This document shows, piece after piece, positions 6,643-14,071 of a DNA stretch of 43,387 nt. The stretch comes from a virus. Every line of letters starts with the position of its first letter. Position 1 is the first letter of the stretch. Location: positions 1 through 43,387 of IMG/VR virus record IMGVR_UViG_3300009481_000024. One strand, 5' to 3'. A program made the translations under genes and the position numbers. The notes beneath the pieces are model-generated. The model made no database searches and had not been told where the DNA came from. It saw only the letters and a list, made by a program, of their open reading frames with translations.

Positions 6643-6672
6643 CTCAATAAACTACGACTCTCACCCATTAAT
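6643..6672 (+). promoter_or_regulatory. TATA-like promoter of the coiled-coil gene
   Basis: CCTCAATAAAC starts 30 nt before GTG 6673, with GACTCTCACCCATTAAT just before the start. Confidence 0.5.
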
Positions 6673-7134
6673 GTGCAGAAGACGCCAGACATGGAGTTCC
6701 AACCACTAACGCCCGCTGAAATATCAGCAATCGACCCATTCGTGGGATTGGGGGATAGAGTCAATTATCAGACCCGTCATGTTGTCTCCGCCTTCATCAA
6801 GAAGAAAGAATTCTTGGGATTACGCAAGACTCTCTTAGACAAAGCAGGGAATATCGAAACTCTTCACGAAGAACTCAGTGTGGTTCCCGAACCCAACCGT
6901 CCACCAGAATGGATAGAGAACATGGGCCATACAACGAGAGAACTGAACAGGGTGCGAATCGAGATTGACGAAGTGATTGAATCAACCAAGGCTGAGGATT
7001 CGAAGATAGCCGCAGTTCGACATGAACTCATTCTGATTAACGAGATGCACCCTTCTGCTTGGCACACCACACAGGTTCTTTTGGACACTATTGAGATGGG
7101 ACTCAACCGACCTTACCATCCATTATGGAAATAA
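6673..7134 (+). CDS. Coiled-coil protein, unknown
   Basis: About 153 aa. The GTG at 6673 is chosen because it lies 30 nt after a TATA-like element; ATG 6691 is the next option. The middle (about residues 60-130) is charged and heptad-like, typical of a coiled coil. No recognised family. It is the first gene after the long intergenic region and is followed by the HNH gene. Confidence 0.65.
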   Translation: MQKTPDMEFQPLTPAEISAIDPFVGLGDRVNYQTRHVVSAFIKKKEFLGLRKTLLDKAGNIETLHEELSVVPEPNRPPEWIENMGHTTRELNRVRIEIDEVIESTKAEDSKIAAVRHELILINEMHPSAWHTTQVLLDTIEMGLNRPYHPLWK

Positions 7135-7159
7135 ACCCTTCATTGGACTGTCCGGTTCA
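7131..7159 (+). promoter_or_regulatory. TATA-like promoter of the HNH gene
   Basis: AAATAAACCC starts 29 nt before ATG 7160 and CGGTTCAATG spans the start. The same pair (AATAACCC or AAATAAACCC, then CGGTTCAA at the ATG) occurs before 10238 and 15596. Confidence 0.55.
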
Positions 7160-7708
7160 ATGCCCTACAAGGACGCTGATAAACGCCGCGACTACAACCG
7201 TCGTTATCAGAAGCGCTACTACAAGGAGAACAAGCAGAAGCGCAAGGCTGAGGTTCGTGAGCGAAGGAAGTCTCTCCGGCGCTGGTATGCTGACCATCGG
7301 CGTGGGCTATCTTGCCAGCGATGTGGGTTGGCTGGGGACAATTGCCCTTGGCTGTTAGAGTTCCACCATCGACCCGAGGAAGAAAAACTTGCCTCGGTCA
7401 GTTTTCTGGTGAACAACGGATATTCGATTTCTCGTGTTGAAGAAGAGATGGAGAAGTGCGATGTGCTTTGCGCGAATTGCCATCGGCGAGAACACTACGA
7501 AGAATCAATCGAGCAAGGGTCAAGATTCGCCGCTGTCGGTGGAAGGCAGACTATTGACCTCAATAGTTCAGATGTGTCGATGGCTCACAATATCCGCCGT
7601 CGCCGAAAGAAGCACGAGAAAGAAAGACGCAAAGTTCGAGAGAGGGCGCTTCGGGATTTGCCAGAAGGACAATCGTTGCCCGGTCCGAACATTGATGAAG
7701 AGGAATAA
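7160..7708 (+). CDS. HNH endonuclease-like protein
   Basis: 182 aa from ATG 7160. A basic N-terminal helix region is followed by CxxC (C52, C55), LLEFHH (H69, H70) and CDVLCANCHRREHY (C104, C107, H108, H112), the standard phage HNH layout with zinc knuckles around the nuclease core; the tail is basic. Phage HNH proteins nick or cut DNA, and some act in packaging with the terminase, but the terminase is 7 kb away here. It contains a perfect copy of the dispersed palindrome. Confidence 0.85.
   Translation: MPYKDADKRRDYNRRYQKRYYKENKQKRKAEVRERRKSLRRWYADHRRGLSCQRCGLAGDNCPWLLEFHHRPEEEKLASVSFLVNNGYSISRVEEEMEKCDVLCANCHRREHYEESIEQGSRFAAVGGRQTIDLNSSDVSMAHNIRRRRKKHEKERRKVRERALRDLPEGQSLPGPNIDEEE
7551..7566. 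repeat. Dispersed palindrome, CTATTGACCTCAATAG
   Basis: Perfect 14-bp arms (CTATTGA/TCAATAG) inside the HNH gene, encoding TIDLNSS. Confidence 0.9.
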
Positions 7709-7738
7709 TTAATACCAGACCGCGAGGTCAGCCCCTAC
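7706..7738 (+). promoter_or_regulatory. TATA-like promoter of the GT4 gene
   Basis: TAATTAATACC ends the upstream gene; TTAATACC begins 30 nt before ATG 7739. Confidence 0.5.
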
Positions 7739-9037
7739 ATGGTCAAGATACTGTGGGGCTCAGAACAACCAATCAGACCGACGGGATATGGCGTCGTCAC
7801 GAGGAATCTCGTCAAGCGACTCGTCGAGCGAGGCCACGAGGTTTTCGTCATGGGCTGGGACTACAATGGCGAACCGATGAAGCACGAAGAGGGTTGGACG
7901 ATGGTTCACGCAGGCGTGTCGGGGTTCGGTGGCGAGACAATCGCTGGGCCTAACTCTCCGACCATCCTCGACAAACACATTCACGAACTAAAGCCAGATG
8001 TGTATATGACTCTCAACGACCCGTGGTATCTTGGGAACGCAGTTATCTCGACTAATCGCGCTGGCATTCCCTACATCGGCTACATTCCTGTTGATGGCTA
8101 CCCGTTGGCGAGCGAATGGCGTGATATTCTCAAGATGATGCACACTCCACTGTGGATGAGCAAGTTTGGACAGGCGACATGGGAAGACTTCGTGCGCACG
8201 CATGGAAGCAAAGGCGACTGTGCCAAGGAACTCAAAGACGACCTACTCGATAGGTTCGATGCGCAGAAGACAGACATACTCTATCATGGCGTGGACCTCG
8301 ATGTGTTCAAACCGGTCGATGCCGAGAGGAAGAAGGAACTCAAGGCAGAATTGGGGCTCAAGTGCGATTTCGCATTCCTAAGCGTGGCCCGGAATACAAA
8401 TCGGAAGCAAATACCCCGGCTTCTTGAGGCATTTCGGAACTTCCTTGACCGTAAGCCCGAGGCAAGCGTGAAATTGGTTCTGCACTGTGGGGACCCGACG
8501 AATGAGTTCGGGATGGGCGGCTGGAATCTGCCGAACCTTCTCTCACGCTACCAACTGACCGACCATGTTGTGTTCAGCGACAACTCATCGAATCCTTTGC
8601 TCGGAATTTCGACCGAGGACATGGCGAGGTTGTATCAAGCGTGCGACGCTCATGTGATGGCGACCGGCGGTGAAGGCTTCGGAATACCAAGCGCGGAGGC
8701 GATGGCGTGTGGACTTCCAATCATTCTCCCGATGAACTCGACCGGTCCAGAACTCGTCGGCGTGAACCAGCGCGGTTGGTTGGTGGAATGTTCGACGACC
8801 ATCATGGGTCCTCAGTGGGCTGTGAATATGGGGCTGGTCGATGTTGGCCGTCTTCGTGCGGCGATGGAGGAATGCTATGACGACGATTCGCTACGCTCCG
8901 CCCGAGGCTCCGCAGGGAGGAAGTTCGCCGAAGAGAACTTCGATTGGGATAAATTGACGGACCAATTGGAAAAGATATTCACGAAAGCGATTATGACCCC
9001 ACACCCGCTCGGTGGTAAAGCGAAGGGGGGAAGATAA
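7739..9037 (+). CDS. GT4-family glycosyltransferase
   Basis: 432 aa, GT-B fold. The N-terminus (LWGSEQPIRPTGYGVVTRNL) is the usual acceptor-domain glycine loop, and the donor site shows GGEGFGIPSAEAMACGLPII near residues 309-328, the EX7E motif of retaining GT4 enzymes. It is expected to transfer sugar from a nucleotide sugar to a surface or virion acceptor. Its stop overlaps the ATG of the next gene (TAATG), so they are co-translated. With the GT2 at 241 this gives the virus two glycosyltransferases. Confidence 0.9.
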   Translation: MVKILWGSEQPIRPTGYGVVTRNLVKRLVERGHEVFVMGWDYNGEPMKHEEGWTMVHAGVSGFGGETIAGPNSPTILDKHIHELKPDVYMTLNDPWYLGNAVISTNRAGIPYIGYIPVDGYPLASEWRDILKMMHTPLWMSKFGQATWEDFVRTHGSKGDCAKELKDDLLDRFDAQKTDILYHGVDLDVFKPVDAERKKELKAELGLKCDFAFLSVARNTNRKQIPRLLEAFRNFLDRKPEASVKLVLHCGDPTNEFGMGGWNLPNLLSRYQLTDHVVFSDNSSNPLLGISTEDMARLYQACDAHVMATGGEGFGIPSAEAMACGLPIILPMNSTGPELVGVNQRGWLVECSTTIMGPQWAVNMGLVDVGRLRAAMEECYDDDSLRSARGSAGRKFAEENFDWDKLTDQLEKIFTKAIMTPHPLGGKAKGGR

Positions 9038-9393
9038 TGGGCGTGAAGAAAACCTGCGGCGACCACGGACACACCTGCAAGATTCACGGACGCCGTTGCA
9101 TCATCGCCACTGAATACGATGACGGGCGACAGATTTCCCTTGAAGCGGCCAATCAAGTTCCAGAAGTTTCCAAGTATCTCACACACGACGAGAACTCCGT
9201 CCACTTCTGCGACATTTGCTCAAGGGAGCGGAGAGAGGCGAAGCATCCCGGCTATTATCGCCAAGACCCGCTCACTCAGCAGATTCTCCCCGCCGATGTA
9301 ATCACCAAGCGGCTCAAGCAAGAGGCCGCATCGAAAGCCAAGCGGGAAAAGAAGAAGAAGAAAGCGTTCGGCCGTCGGGGCCGGAAGAAATAA
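9037..9393 (+). CDS. Cys/His-rich small protein with basic tail
   Basis: 118 aa. N-terminal CGDHGHTCKIHGRRC and a later CDIC knuckle suggest zinc binding; the last 30 residues are Lys/Arg rich (KREKKKKKAFGRRGRKK), suggesting nucleic-acid contact. Coupled by TAATG to the GT4 gene. No family recognised. Confidence 0.7.
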   Translation: MGVKKTCGDHGHTCKIHGRRCIIATEYDDGRQISLEAANQVPEVSKYLTHDENSVHFCDICSRERREAKHPGYYRQDPLTQQILPADVITKRLKQEAASKAKREKKKKKAFGRRGRKK

Positions 9394-9792
9394 CATTCGG
9401 GAAGAAAGTCGTGGCACGGTATCAAGTGATGCGCCGCAATTTTCTGTTCACACCCCGACAAACGCCGTTGCTCTCGATAAGAGCCGGGACAGTTAGCCTT
9501 ATGCCGTCCTACAGCGTTAGCGAGTTTTCCCAACGGACTGTTTGTTGTTCGTAGCCTACCCAACTATCATATTCATTACTGAATCAAGAAGGCATCCCTC
9601 ATTACGGGGATTGACTGCCACCCTTCGATGTAGCCTCGCATTCTTCCCGGGGACTATCCCTGTCCGGGCGATGCTCCTATTCTTACCAGCCTTCGAGATG
9701 TATGCCCAGCAAGCCAGACTGCTCCTATTCGGTAATCCTTCGAGATTTATTCGCCCGGGGATTCGTCCCCATGAGAAGTCTCCTTCCCACAT
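9394..9792 (-). ncRNA. Candidate structured noncoding RNA A
   Basis: No credible plus-strand gene for 496 nt. On the minus strand a TATA-like CTTTATTAAT starts 30 nt before 9792. The transcript would form GGGG/CCCC near its 5' end, an 8-bp long-range stem CCGGGCGA/TCGCCCGG (9751-9758 with 9664-9671), and hairpins such as GCTCT/AGAGC and GGAC/GTCC. Inside the long stem lie two degenerate repeats. A 78-aa frame (9792 to 9556) opens at the predicted start, but its sequence looks unlike a folded protein and follows the RNA repeats. The 3' end is uncertain. Confidence 0.45.
9673..9746 (-). repeat. Two degenerate tandem repeats in RNA A
   Basis: Plus-strand copies at 9673-9699 and 9721-9746 share GCTCCTATTC and CTTCGAGAT around a variable 7-8 nt core, 48 bp apart. 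They lie between the arms of the 8-bp stem. Confidence 0.6.
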
Positions 9793-9822
9793 TTAATGGG
9801 AGAGGTATTCTATTAATAAAGG
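9793..9822 (-). promoter_or_regulatory. Minus-strand promoter of RNA A
   Basis: Reads TATCAATAGAAACCTTTATT on the minus strand, back to back with the plus promoter at 9860; AAGGTTTC and GAAACCTT form an inverted repeat between them. Confidence 0.6.
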
Positions 9823-9840
9823 TTTCTATTGATACATCAA

Positions 9841-9889
9841 GACATTGATATAACGAAACCTTCATATAGGGACACCCCCTCGTCTGTTC
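9841..9889 (+). promoter_or_regulatory. Strong-class promoter of the DUF2958 gene
   Basis: ACATTGATATAACGAAACCTTCATATAG: a TTGATA box, then GAAACC (possible BRE) and TATA starting at 9860, 30 nt before ATG 9890. The same upstream block is at 20361. Confidence 0.7.
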
Positions 9890-10201
9890 ATGGCAAGACA
9901 GATGATGATTACACAAGCAAACAGAAACGCACTACCCGCGCTATACGCACAGGACGGGTCCGGAATGAACGCTACCGCGTATGTCCACTACTTCTCAGCA
10001 AACATGGACTTCTATGCAACCGAGTTCGACGGAGAGAACACTTTCTTCGGCTACATCGTGAACCACACTCACGGAAGCGATGGTGAGTTCGGCTACTTCC
10101 ACCTATCCACTCTTGAGGAATGCGCTTCTCACAGGGTTTTCGGAGGAATCGAGCGCGATATGCACTTCACACCTCAGACAATCGGAAATGTTAGGAACTG
10201 A
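9890..10201 (+). CDS. DUF2958 protein
   Basis: 103 aa. The pattern ALPALYAQDGSG ... FYATEFDGENTFFGYI ... GYFHLSTLEE ... IERDMHF is the DUF2958 signature, of near full domain length. The family is found in phages and plasmids; its role is not established. It has one of the best promoters in the window and is leaderless, so it is probably abundant. Confidence 0.88.
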   Translation: MARQMMITQANRNALPALYAQDGSGMNATAYVHYFSANMDFYATEFDGENTFFGYIVNHTHGSDGEFGYFHLSTLEECASHRVFGGIERDMHFTPQTIGNVRN

Positions 10202-10207
10202 AACAGT

Positions 10208-10237
10208 CAATAACCCGGAAGGGCGCTTGACGGTTCA
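10208..10237 (+). promoter_or_regulatory. TATA-like promoter of the 93-aa gene
   Basis: CAATAACCC starts 30 nt before ATG 10238; CGGTTCAATG covers the start. Confidence 0.5.
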
Positions 10238-10519
10238 ATGACCGCAGGTAAGAGTCTCGCCGCTGGCAATAATTACATCAGCGTCGGCCCCGTTGTGATG
10301 TATGGCTTGACCGGAAATACGAGCAACAACGCCGCAACAGTAGCGCTCCACGATTGCGCCGCTGTCGCAGACATAGCCGCAGGGAACAAACTTCACACCT
10401 ACACTCTCAGAACCGGTTCAGTCGATTACAACTTCAACGGATTGATGTTCCTCAAGGGACTTTGTGTCGTGGTCACACTCAACTCCGCAACCGCCGACCT
10501 TCTCCTTGAGTTCAACTGA
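10238..10519 (+). CDS. Small beta-rich protein, possible virion decoration protein
   Basis: 93 aa, no charged clusters, alternating hydrophobic strands (YISVGPVVMYGL, HTYTLRTGSVDYNF, CVVVTLNSATADLLLEF). Short all-beta proteins of this look are common among marine phage structural genes, so a decoration or fibre role is possible. The function is a guess from composition only. Confidence 0.65.
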   Translation: MTAGKSLAAGNNYISVGPVVMYGLTGNTSNNAATVALHDCAAVADIAAGNKLHTYTLRTGSVDYNFNGLMFLKGLCVVVTLNSATADLLLEFN

Positions 10520-10552
10520 ACATTGATAGGGGGGTTGCGCTTGGGAATCTCC

Positions 10553-10807
10553 ATGTGGAGTCTCACAGTAGTCGAAACCGACATGGGCTGGACAATTGCA
10601 ACTGACGAACTTGCGGAGAAGCCGTGGTCAATCAAAGTGATTTCACAACCTCAACATTTGATAGATATGTTTCAGCACCTTGGCTTCCAGACAGAATGCC
10701 ATCCTATCGAAGTTATGAACCTCAATAGGCAGGTCAGCCCCCAGATGTGGGAAATTGATTACGATTCTGAGTCTCCAAACGCAATTCGAATGATTCTTGA
10801 GAGATAG
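10553..10807 (+). CDS. Small protein, unknown
   Basis: 84 aa from ATG 10553, about 30 nt after CATTGATAG (10521). Begins MWSLTVVETDMGWTIATDEL. Likely an alpha/beta mini-domain. A TTG start at 10541 is possible. No family recognised. Confidence 0.55.
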   Translation: MWSLTVVETDMGWTIATDELAEKPWSIKVISQPQHLIDMFQHLGFQTECHPIEVMNLNRQVSPQMWEIDYDSESPNAIRMILER

Positions 10808-10828
10808 AATCATTGAGAGGGCCGCGTC

Positions 10829-10858
10829 GTTCATATAGGTGGGCGTTGAGCCGTTGAT
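10829..10858 (+). promoter_or_regulatory. TATA-like promoter of the AT-hook operon
   Basis: GTTCATATAGG starts 30 nt before ATG 10859. Confidence 0.7.
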
Positions 10859-11455
10859 ATGACGAATGAAACAACCATCCGGCCGATGAAATGGATGCGG
10901 TTCAAGACACACGCATTCCAGCACTTCATCATACAGGCAGGCAAAGAAGGAATGCCTCGCGCAAAGGTCGAGTCTGATTGGGTTCCACTATTCCCACCCT
11001 CTCAGCGAGACAGGCTGACGAACTCAGAATGGGCTCTCGTCAAGAAATGGCTTGCGTCGTTGGGCTATACATACAACCGACGCTTCTTTTGGATTCATCC
11101 TCACTTTCACAACAAGGAAATTCCACTAATCCCACTACAGTTGCTCGATAATCCGAATGATTACGCACATAACATGAGAGCCGTGATAGACAATGCACCT
11201 TCAATCGAAGAAGTCATGGCCGAGATTAAGGCAGACGAGATTCAGATACCAGAACACACGAGAGCCGATGGTTCAGTCACAGTGAAGGCTCACACGCGCA
11301 CCGCCGAACCGAAGAGAAAGAAGAAGCGTGGTCGGCCCAAGGGTTCCAAGACAAAGAAGAAGACTTTCACCAATCCCGATGACGGGAGTGGACGAGTCAA
11401 GACGGTTCGAATTAGGGTTCCTCGTGGCGTAAAGGTGATGGTGGAATATGAGTAA
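10859..11455 (+). CDS. DNA-binding protein with AT-hook
   Basis: 198 aa. An N-terminal helical domain (about residues 10-80) could be winged-helix-like, and residues 152-168 carry KRKKKRGRPKGSKTKKK with the GRP core of an AT-hook, which binds the minor groove of AT-rich DNA. The C-terminus (VKTVRIRVPRGVKVMVEYE) is a beta-rich tail. It heads a five-gene operon joined by short overlaps (ATGAGTAA). Probably a DNA-architectural or regulatory protein. Confidence 0.7.
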   Translation: MTNETTIRPMKWMRFKTHAFQHFIIQAGKEGMPRAKVESDWVPLFPPSQRDRLTNSEWALVKKWLASLGYTYNRRFFWIHPHFHNKEIPLIPLQLLDNPNDYAHNMRAVIDNAPSIEEVMAEIKADEIQIPEHTRADGSVTVKAHTRTAEPKRKKKRGRPKGSKTKKKTFTNPDDGSGRVKTVRIRVPRGVKVMVEYE

Positions 11456-11657
11456 GAAATTCACAATCGTTTTTCAATACGATGTGGGCGGCGAAAAATG
11501 CGACCCTCCACCCCATATTGTTGAGCGGATATTAGCGGCGTCGAAATCGCTTCACGAAATAGGATTCGGAATGAATGTCGTCTATGGCTACACCAAAGAT
11601 GCCACTTTCAAATTGATGGACAAGGAGATGCGTGAGAATGAGCGAAACAACCGATGA
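11448..11657 (+). CDS. Small alpha/beta protein, unknown
   Basis: 69 aa (MSKKFTIVFQYDVGGEKCDP...). Starts in an 8-nt ATGAGTAA overlap with the upstream stop. A beta-helix-beta pattern is likely. No family recognised. Confidence 0.65.
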   Translation: MSKKFTIVFQYDVGGEKCDPPPHIVERILAASKSLHEIGFGMNVVYGYTKDATFKLMDKEMRENERNNR

Positions 11658-11898
11658 GGACTATGAGAAGTTCCTTGAGAATACCAGCAGACCTCAGACG
11701 ACTGCCGTGGACCTCGGTTCGCGTTATCTCAGACAAGGGAGAATGCACTTAGTTCCGTTAGAGTCGATTAAGGCTTGGCGATATGTCGAATCTCTTTTCA
11801 CCATGAATCCGGGTATGGAGATAGCGATTAAAAGGGTGGGGAACTTCCTTGAGATAAGGAGGATTGAGGATGGAATTCCGGAACCCGCTTCGGACTGA
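11638..11898 (+). CDS. Small acidic protein, unknown
   Basis: 86 aa from ATG 11638, overlapping the gene before. Begins MSETTDEDYEKFLENTSRPQ; the second half alternates basic and hydrophobic residues (IAIKRVGNFLEIRRIEDG). It overlaps the SprT-like gene at its end. Function unknown. Confidence 0.65.
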   Translation: MSETTDEDYEKFLENTSRPQTTAVDLGSRYLRQGRMHLVPLESIKAWRYVESLFTMNPGMEIAIKRVGNFLEIRRIEDGIPEPASD

Positions 11899-12478
11899 AC
11901 ACCTAATTCGCGTTCGCAACATCTATCGAAAACTTCGTCACGACGAACCAAATCGGTTCGGTGGACTTCCGATGGGGACTTCGTGGATGCGTATGCGTTA
12001 TCTTCGTGCAGATACGATTCGAACCCTTGCTACGGCAACGATGGGCGACATTCCGACTCTCTCAATTCATCCGAGAGCGTTCGAGTGGAACCAGCCGATT
12101 TTGCTCAAGGGTTTGATTCGTCACGAATTAATTCACTTCGTCCTCGGACCAGAAGCAGGTCACGGCGACCTATTCCGCTCAATAGAACAAGGGTGGGAAG
12201 ACTTCGAAGATTATGTTCACCAACGAAAGAAATTCGTCCGCGCTTTGGAAGTTGGAGCCAGAATAGATGGCAGACTACATCGCTACGAATGTCCGAACTG
12301 CGACAAAGTGATTCTCAAAGGGAAGCCGCTCAAGCCAGAATCGGCGTGCGATGACTGTTGCGGAAAGTTTAATAATGGAGTTTGGTCAGAATCATTTGTA
12401 TTGAGAAAGGTTAAGAAGGTGGGGAACTACGATGAAGATACAGGCACAGGTAATACAGATGGCACAGAAGATGAGTAA
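11870..12478 (+). CDS. SprT-like zinc metalloprotease
   Basis: 202 aa from ATG 11870. The active site is HELIH at H85-H89 with a third ligand at H98 (GPEAGHG), and a zinc ribbon follows (C141, C144, C160, C163/C164), the full SprT-like layout. Cellular SprT/Spartan proteins cleave proteins stuck on DNA; a viral copy may clear DNA of bound protein during replication or packaging. Overlaps both neighbours. It holds a palindrome copy at 12170. Confidence 0.88.
   Translation: MEFRNPLRTEHLIRVRNIYRKLRHDEPNRFGGLPMGTSWMRMRYLRADTIRTLATATMGDIPTLSIHPRAFEWNQPILLKGLIRHELIHFVLGPEAGHGDLFRSIEQGWEDFEDYVHQRKKFVRALEVGARIDGRLHRYECPNCDKVILKGKPLKPESACDDCCGKFNNGVWSESFVLRKVKKVGNYDEDTGTGNTDGTEDE
12170..12185. repeat. 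Dispersed palindrome, CTATTCCGCTCAATAG
   Basis: One arm mismatch, within the SprT-like gene. Confidence 0.7.
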
Positions 12479-12953
12479 AAATGAGATAAAGCAGGCAACC
12501 CGTCAGAAGATTAGAGATTTCTTCAACTCGAACGGTTGCACGATAGACGAAAAGAAAGCAGGTTCGGTGGATTACGAGGCAATCGGAATCTCCGGCTCTA
12601 ACCAAAGAATCGGGGCGATTTACGGTTCCCGTGGTGGCGCTTGCGCTATTTGGGTCAAAGAAGAAGTGTGGGAGTCGCTACAGGCGGACTCGCGCTACAT
12701 TCACCTATTCTCCAAGGAATCCGGCCGAAAGGTGACTGATGTGAAGATGTTCGCTCGTGGGTTCCAATGGGCAATCCACTTTTCTGGACTTGACGACGAC
12801 GCTATCATCCCCGTATGCGAGGCCGCATTGAATGTCGGTTCCGGACGCTGGGAGAGAACTCAGAAGAGAAGGGCAACAGAACTTCGCAGGGCAACCGAGA
12901 GAGTTGAGCGCGAAGCCAAGATGGCTGAGAAGCGCCGTGACCCGTGGTCTTGA
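12471..12953 (+). CDS. Basic protein, unknown
   Basis: 160 aa from ATG 12471, chosen for its ATGAGTAA overlap with the preceding stop; 12432 is an alternative start. An alpha/beta N-terminal half (FFNSNGCTIDEKKAG, IGAIYGSRGGACAIWVKEEV) is followed by a charged helix rich in Arg and Glu (KRRATELRRATERVEREAKM). No family recognised. Last gene of the operon. Confidence 0.7.
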   Translation: MSKNEIKQATRQKIRDFFNSNGCTIDEKKAGSVDYEAIGISGSNQRIGAIYGSRGGACAIWVKEEVWESLQADSRYIHLFSKESGRKVTDVKMFARGFQWAIHFSGLDDDAIIPVCEAALNVGSGRWERTQKRRATELRRATERVEREAKMAEKRRDPWS

Positions 12954-12992
12954 GTTTCAAACTCTCAATGTTTCGGAACTCTCAACCAAAAG

Positions 12993-13024
12993 GTCTATAA
13001 GGGTGGGCTGACTCCCTTAGATTA
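12993..13024 (+). promoter_or_regulatory. TATA-like promoter of the terminase operon
   Basis: GTCTATAAGG starts 32 nt before ATG 13025; GACTCCCTTAGATTA before the start matches the start-site motif. Confidence 0.7.
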
Positions 13025-14071
13025 ATGAGCGAAAACATTGAGAGTCATGTGAACAACCTACGGGGAATCATTGGAAACTTGCCGGTCAAGAGCCAATCAT
13101 TCGCAACTTCCCTATGCACCAACTTCGACAGGAAGGGAACCTTGAGCCCGAAGCAGTTGTATTGGGTCGAGAAACTATACAACGAGAATAAGGGCGGTTC
13201 ACCTAAGCAGGTTCGCATGAAGAACGAGCCAGCAGAACTCAAGATTCTGAGAGAACACAAAGACCTTCTTCCAAAGAAGAATCAGAAGTTCGCTCAAGAC
13301 TTGATTAACCAATGGGACGCGCGAGGATTCGTTTCACGAAAGCAACAGTTCTGGCTTGAGACATTGGCTGAGAAGGCCGCAGAACGCGCCGCTTCACAAC
13401 CGGTCGAGGTCGGTCTGGAAGGCTACGGTGCAGTCACCGAACTTATCGCACGCTCCGGAGACTCCGGAGAGAAGGAGTTGAAGGAACCATCCGTCACTCT
13501 TTGGGTCGATGCACCCGATGGCCACACTCACGAACTGAGAATCCGCCAGCCCGGCAACCGCAAGAAGGACCAACTATTCCGCGCCAAGGAGGAACTTGTC
13601 GTTGAAGAAGTCCAAAGGACAGTTCGCGCAATCAGAAGCCAGACCTTCCACGGGCTCATCAACAAGATAGACAACTCATACTACCACGCGAAGAACACTC
13701 CGCATTGGATAGTGGAGGCTCTTGAGAATTTCAAAATCGACCCAATAACCTCACTCACTGAGATGGGGAAGTTGGCTGGACGATGCTCCTTTTGCCAGCG
13801 TGCGCTTGACGATGAGCGCTCGACCGCTATGGGATATGGTCCGGTATGCGCAAAAAGGTTCTCGCTTCCTTGGTCACTCAAGACCGCACGCCCAATCATT
13901 CAGAAGGTTCACGCCGTAGTCAATCTAAAGGCTCTTGAAATTAGACCCGGACTTTGGGCAGTCATCGACCTCGACACCAACACGATAGTCCAAACATTCG
14001 ACACAATGAGCGACGCCAGCGCCGCCTGCGACGAATGGTCTAAAGTGGAACATCAGCCCGAGACTAACTGA
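13025..14071 (+). CDS. DUF6011-type protein with duplicated helical repeat
   Basis: 348 aa. Residues about 20-50 and 80-115 are two copies of one helical motif (QSFATSLCTNF..KGTLSPKQLYWVEKL and QKFAQDLINQW..RGFVSRKQQFWLETL). A zinc site near residues 254-277 reads CSFCQRALDDERSTAMGYGPVC, the DUF6011-like signature found in many phage proteins. The C-terminus is alpha/beta. Its stop overlaps the terminase ATG. Probably a DNA-interacting accessory protein; the true role is unknown. Confidence 0.75.
   Translation: MSENIESHVNNLRGIIGNLPVKSQSFATSLCTNFDRKGTLSPKQLYWVEKLYNENKGGSPKQVRMKNEPAELKILREHKDLLPKKNQKFAQDLINQWDARGFVSRKQQFWLETLAEKAAERAASQPVEVGLEGYGAVTELIARSGDSGEKELKEPSVTLWVDAPDGHTHELRIRQPGNRKKDQLFRAKEELVVEEVQRTVRAIRSQTFHGLINKIDNSYYHAKNTPHWIVEALENFKIDPITSLTEMGKLAGRCSFCQRALDDERSTAMGYGPVCAKRFSLPWSLKTARPIIQKVHAVVNLKALEIRPGLWAVIDLDTNTIVQTFDTMSDASAACDEWSKVEHQPETN

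Larger units (their letters stand above)
5811..6672. other. Long intergenic region rich in hairpins and palindromes
   Basis: 862 nt with no large gene. It holds three palindrome copies (5850, 6002, weak 6573), two hairpins of the CTTG/CAAG type (5894-5923, 5935-5963), a seven-C run (5966-5972) followed by CCAGAATCA, a promoter-like site (6140), a CA/GT hairpin (6503-6539) and a T7 run (6595-6601). The order poly-C, CCAGAATCA, GGCTCAATA matches region 1-120. It is a candidate control region (origin, packaging or partition site) or an RNA locus. Confidence 0.5.
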
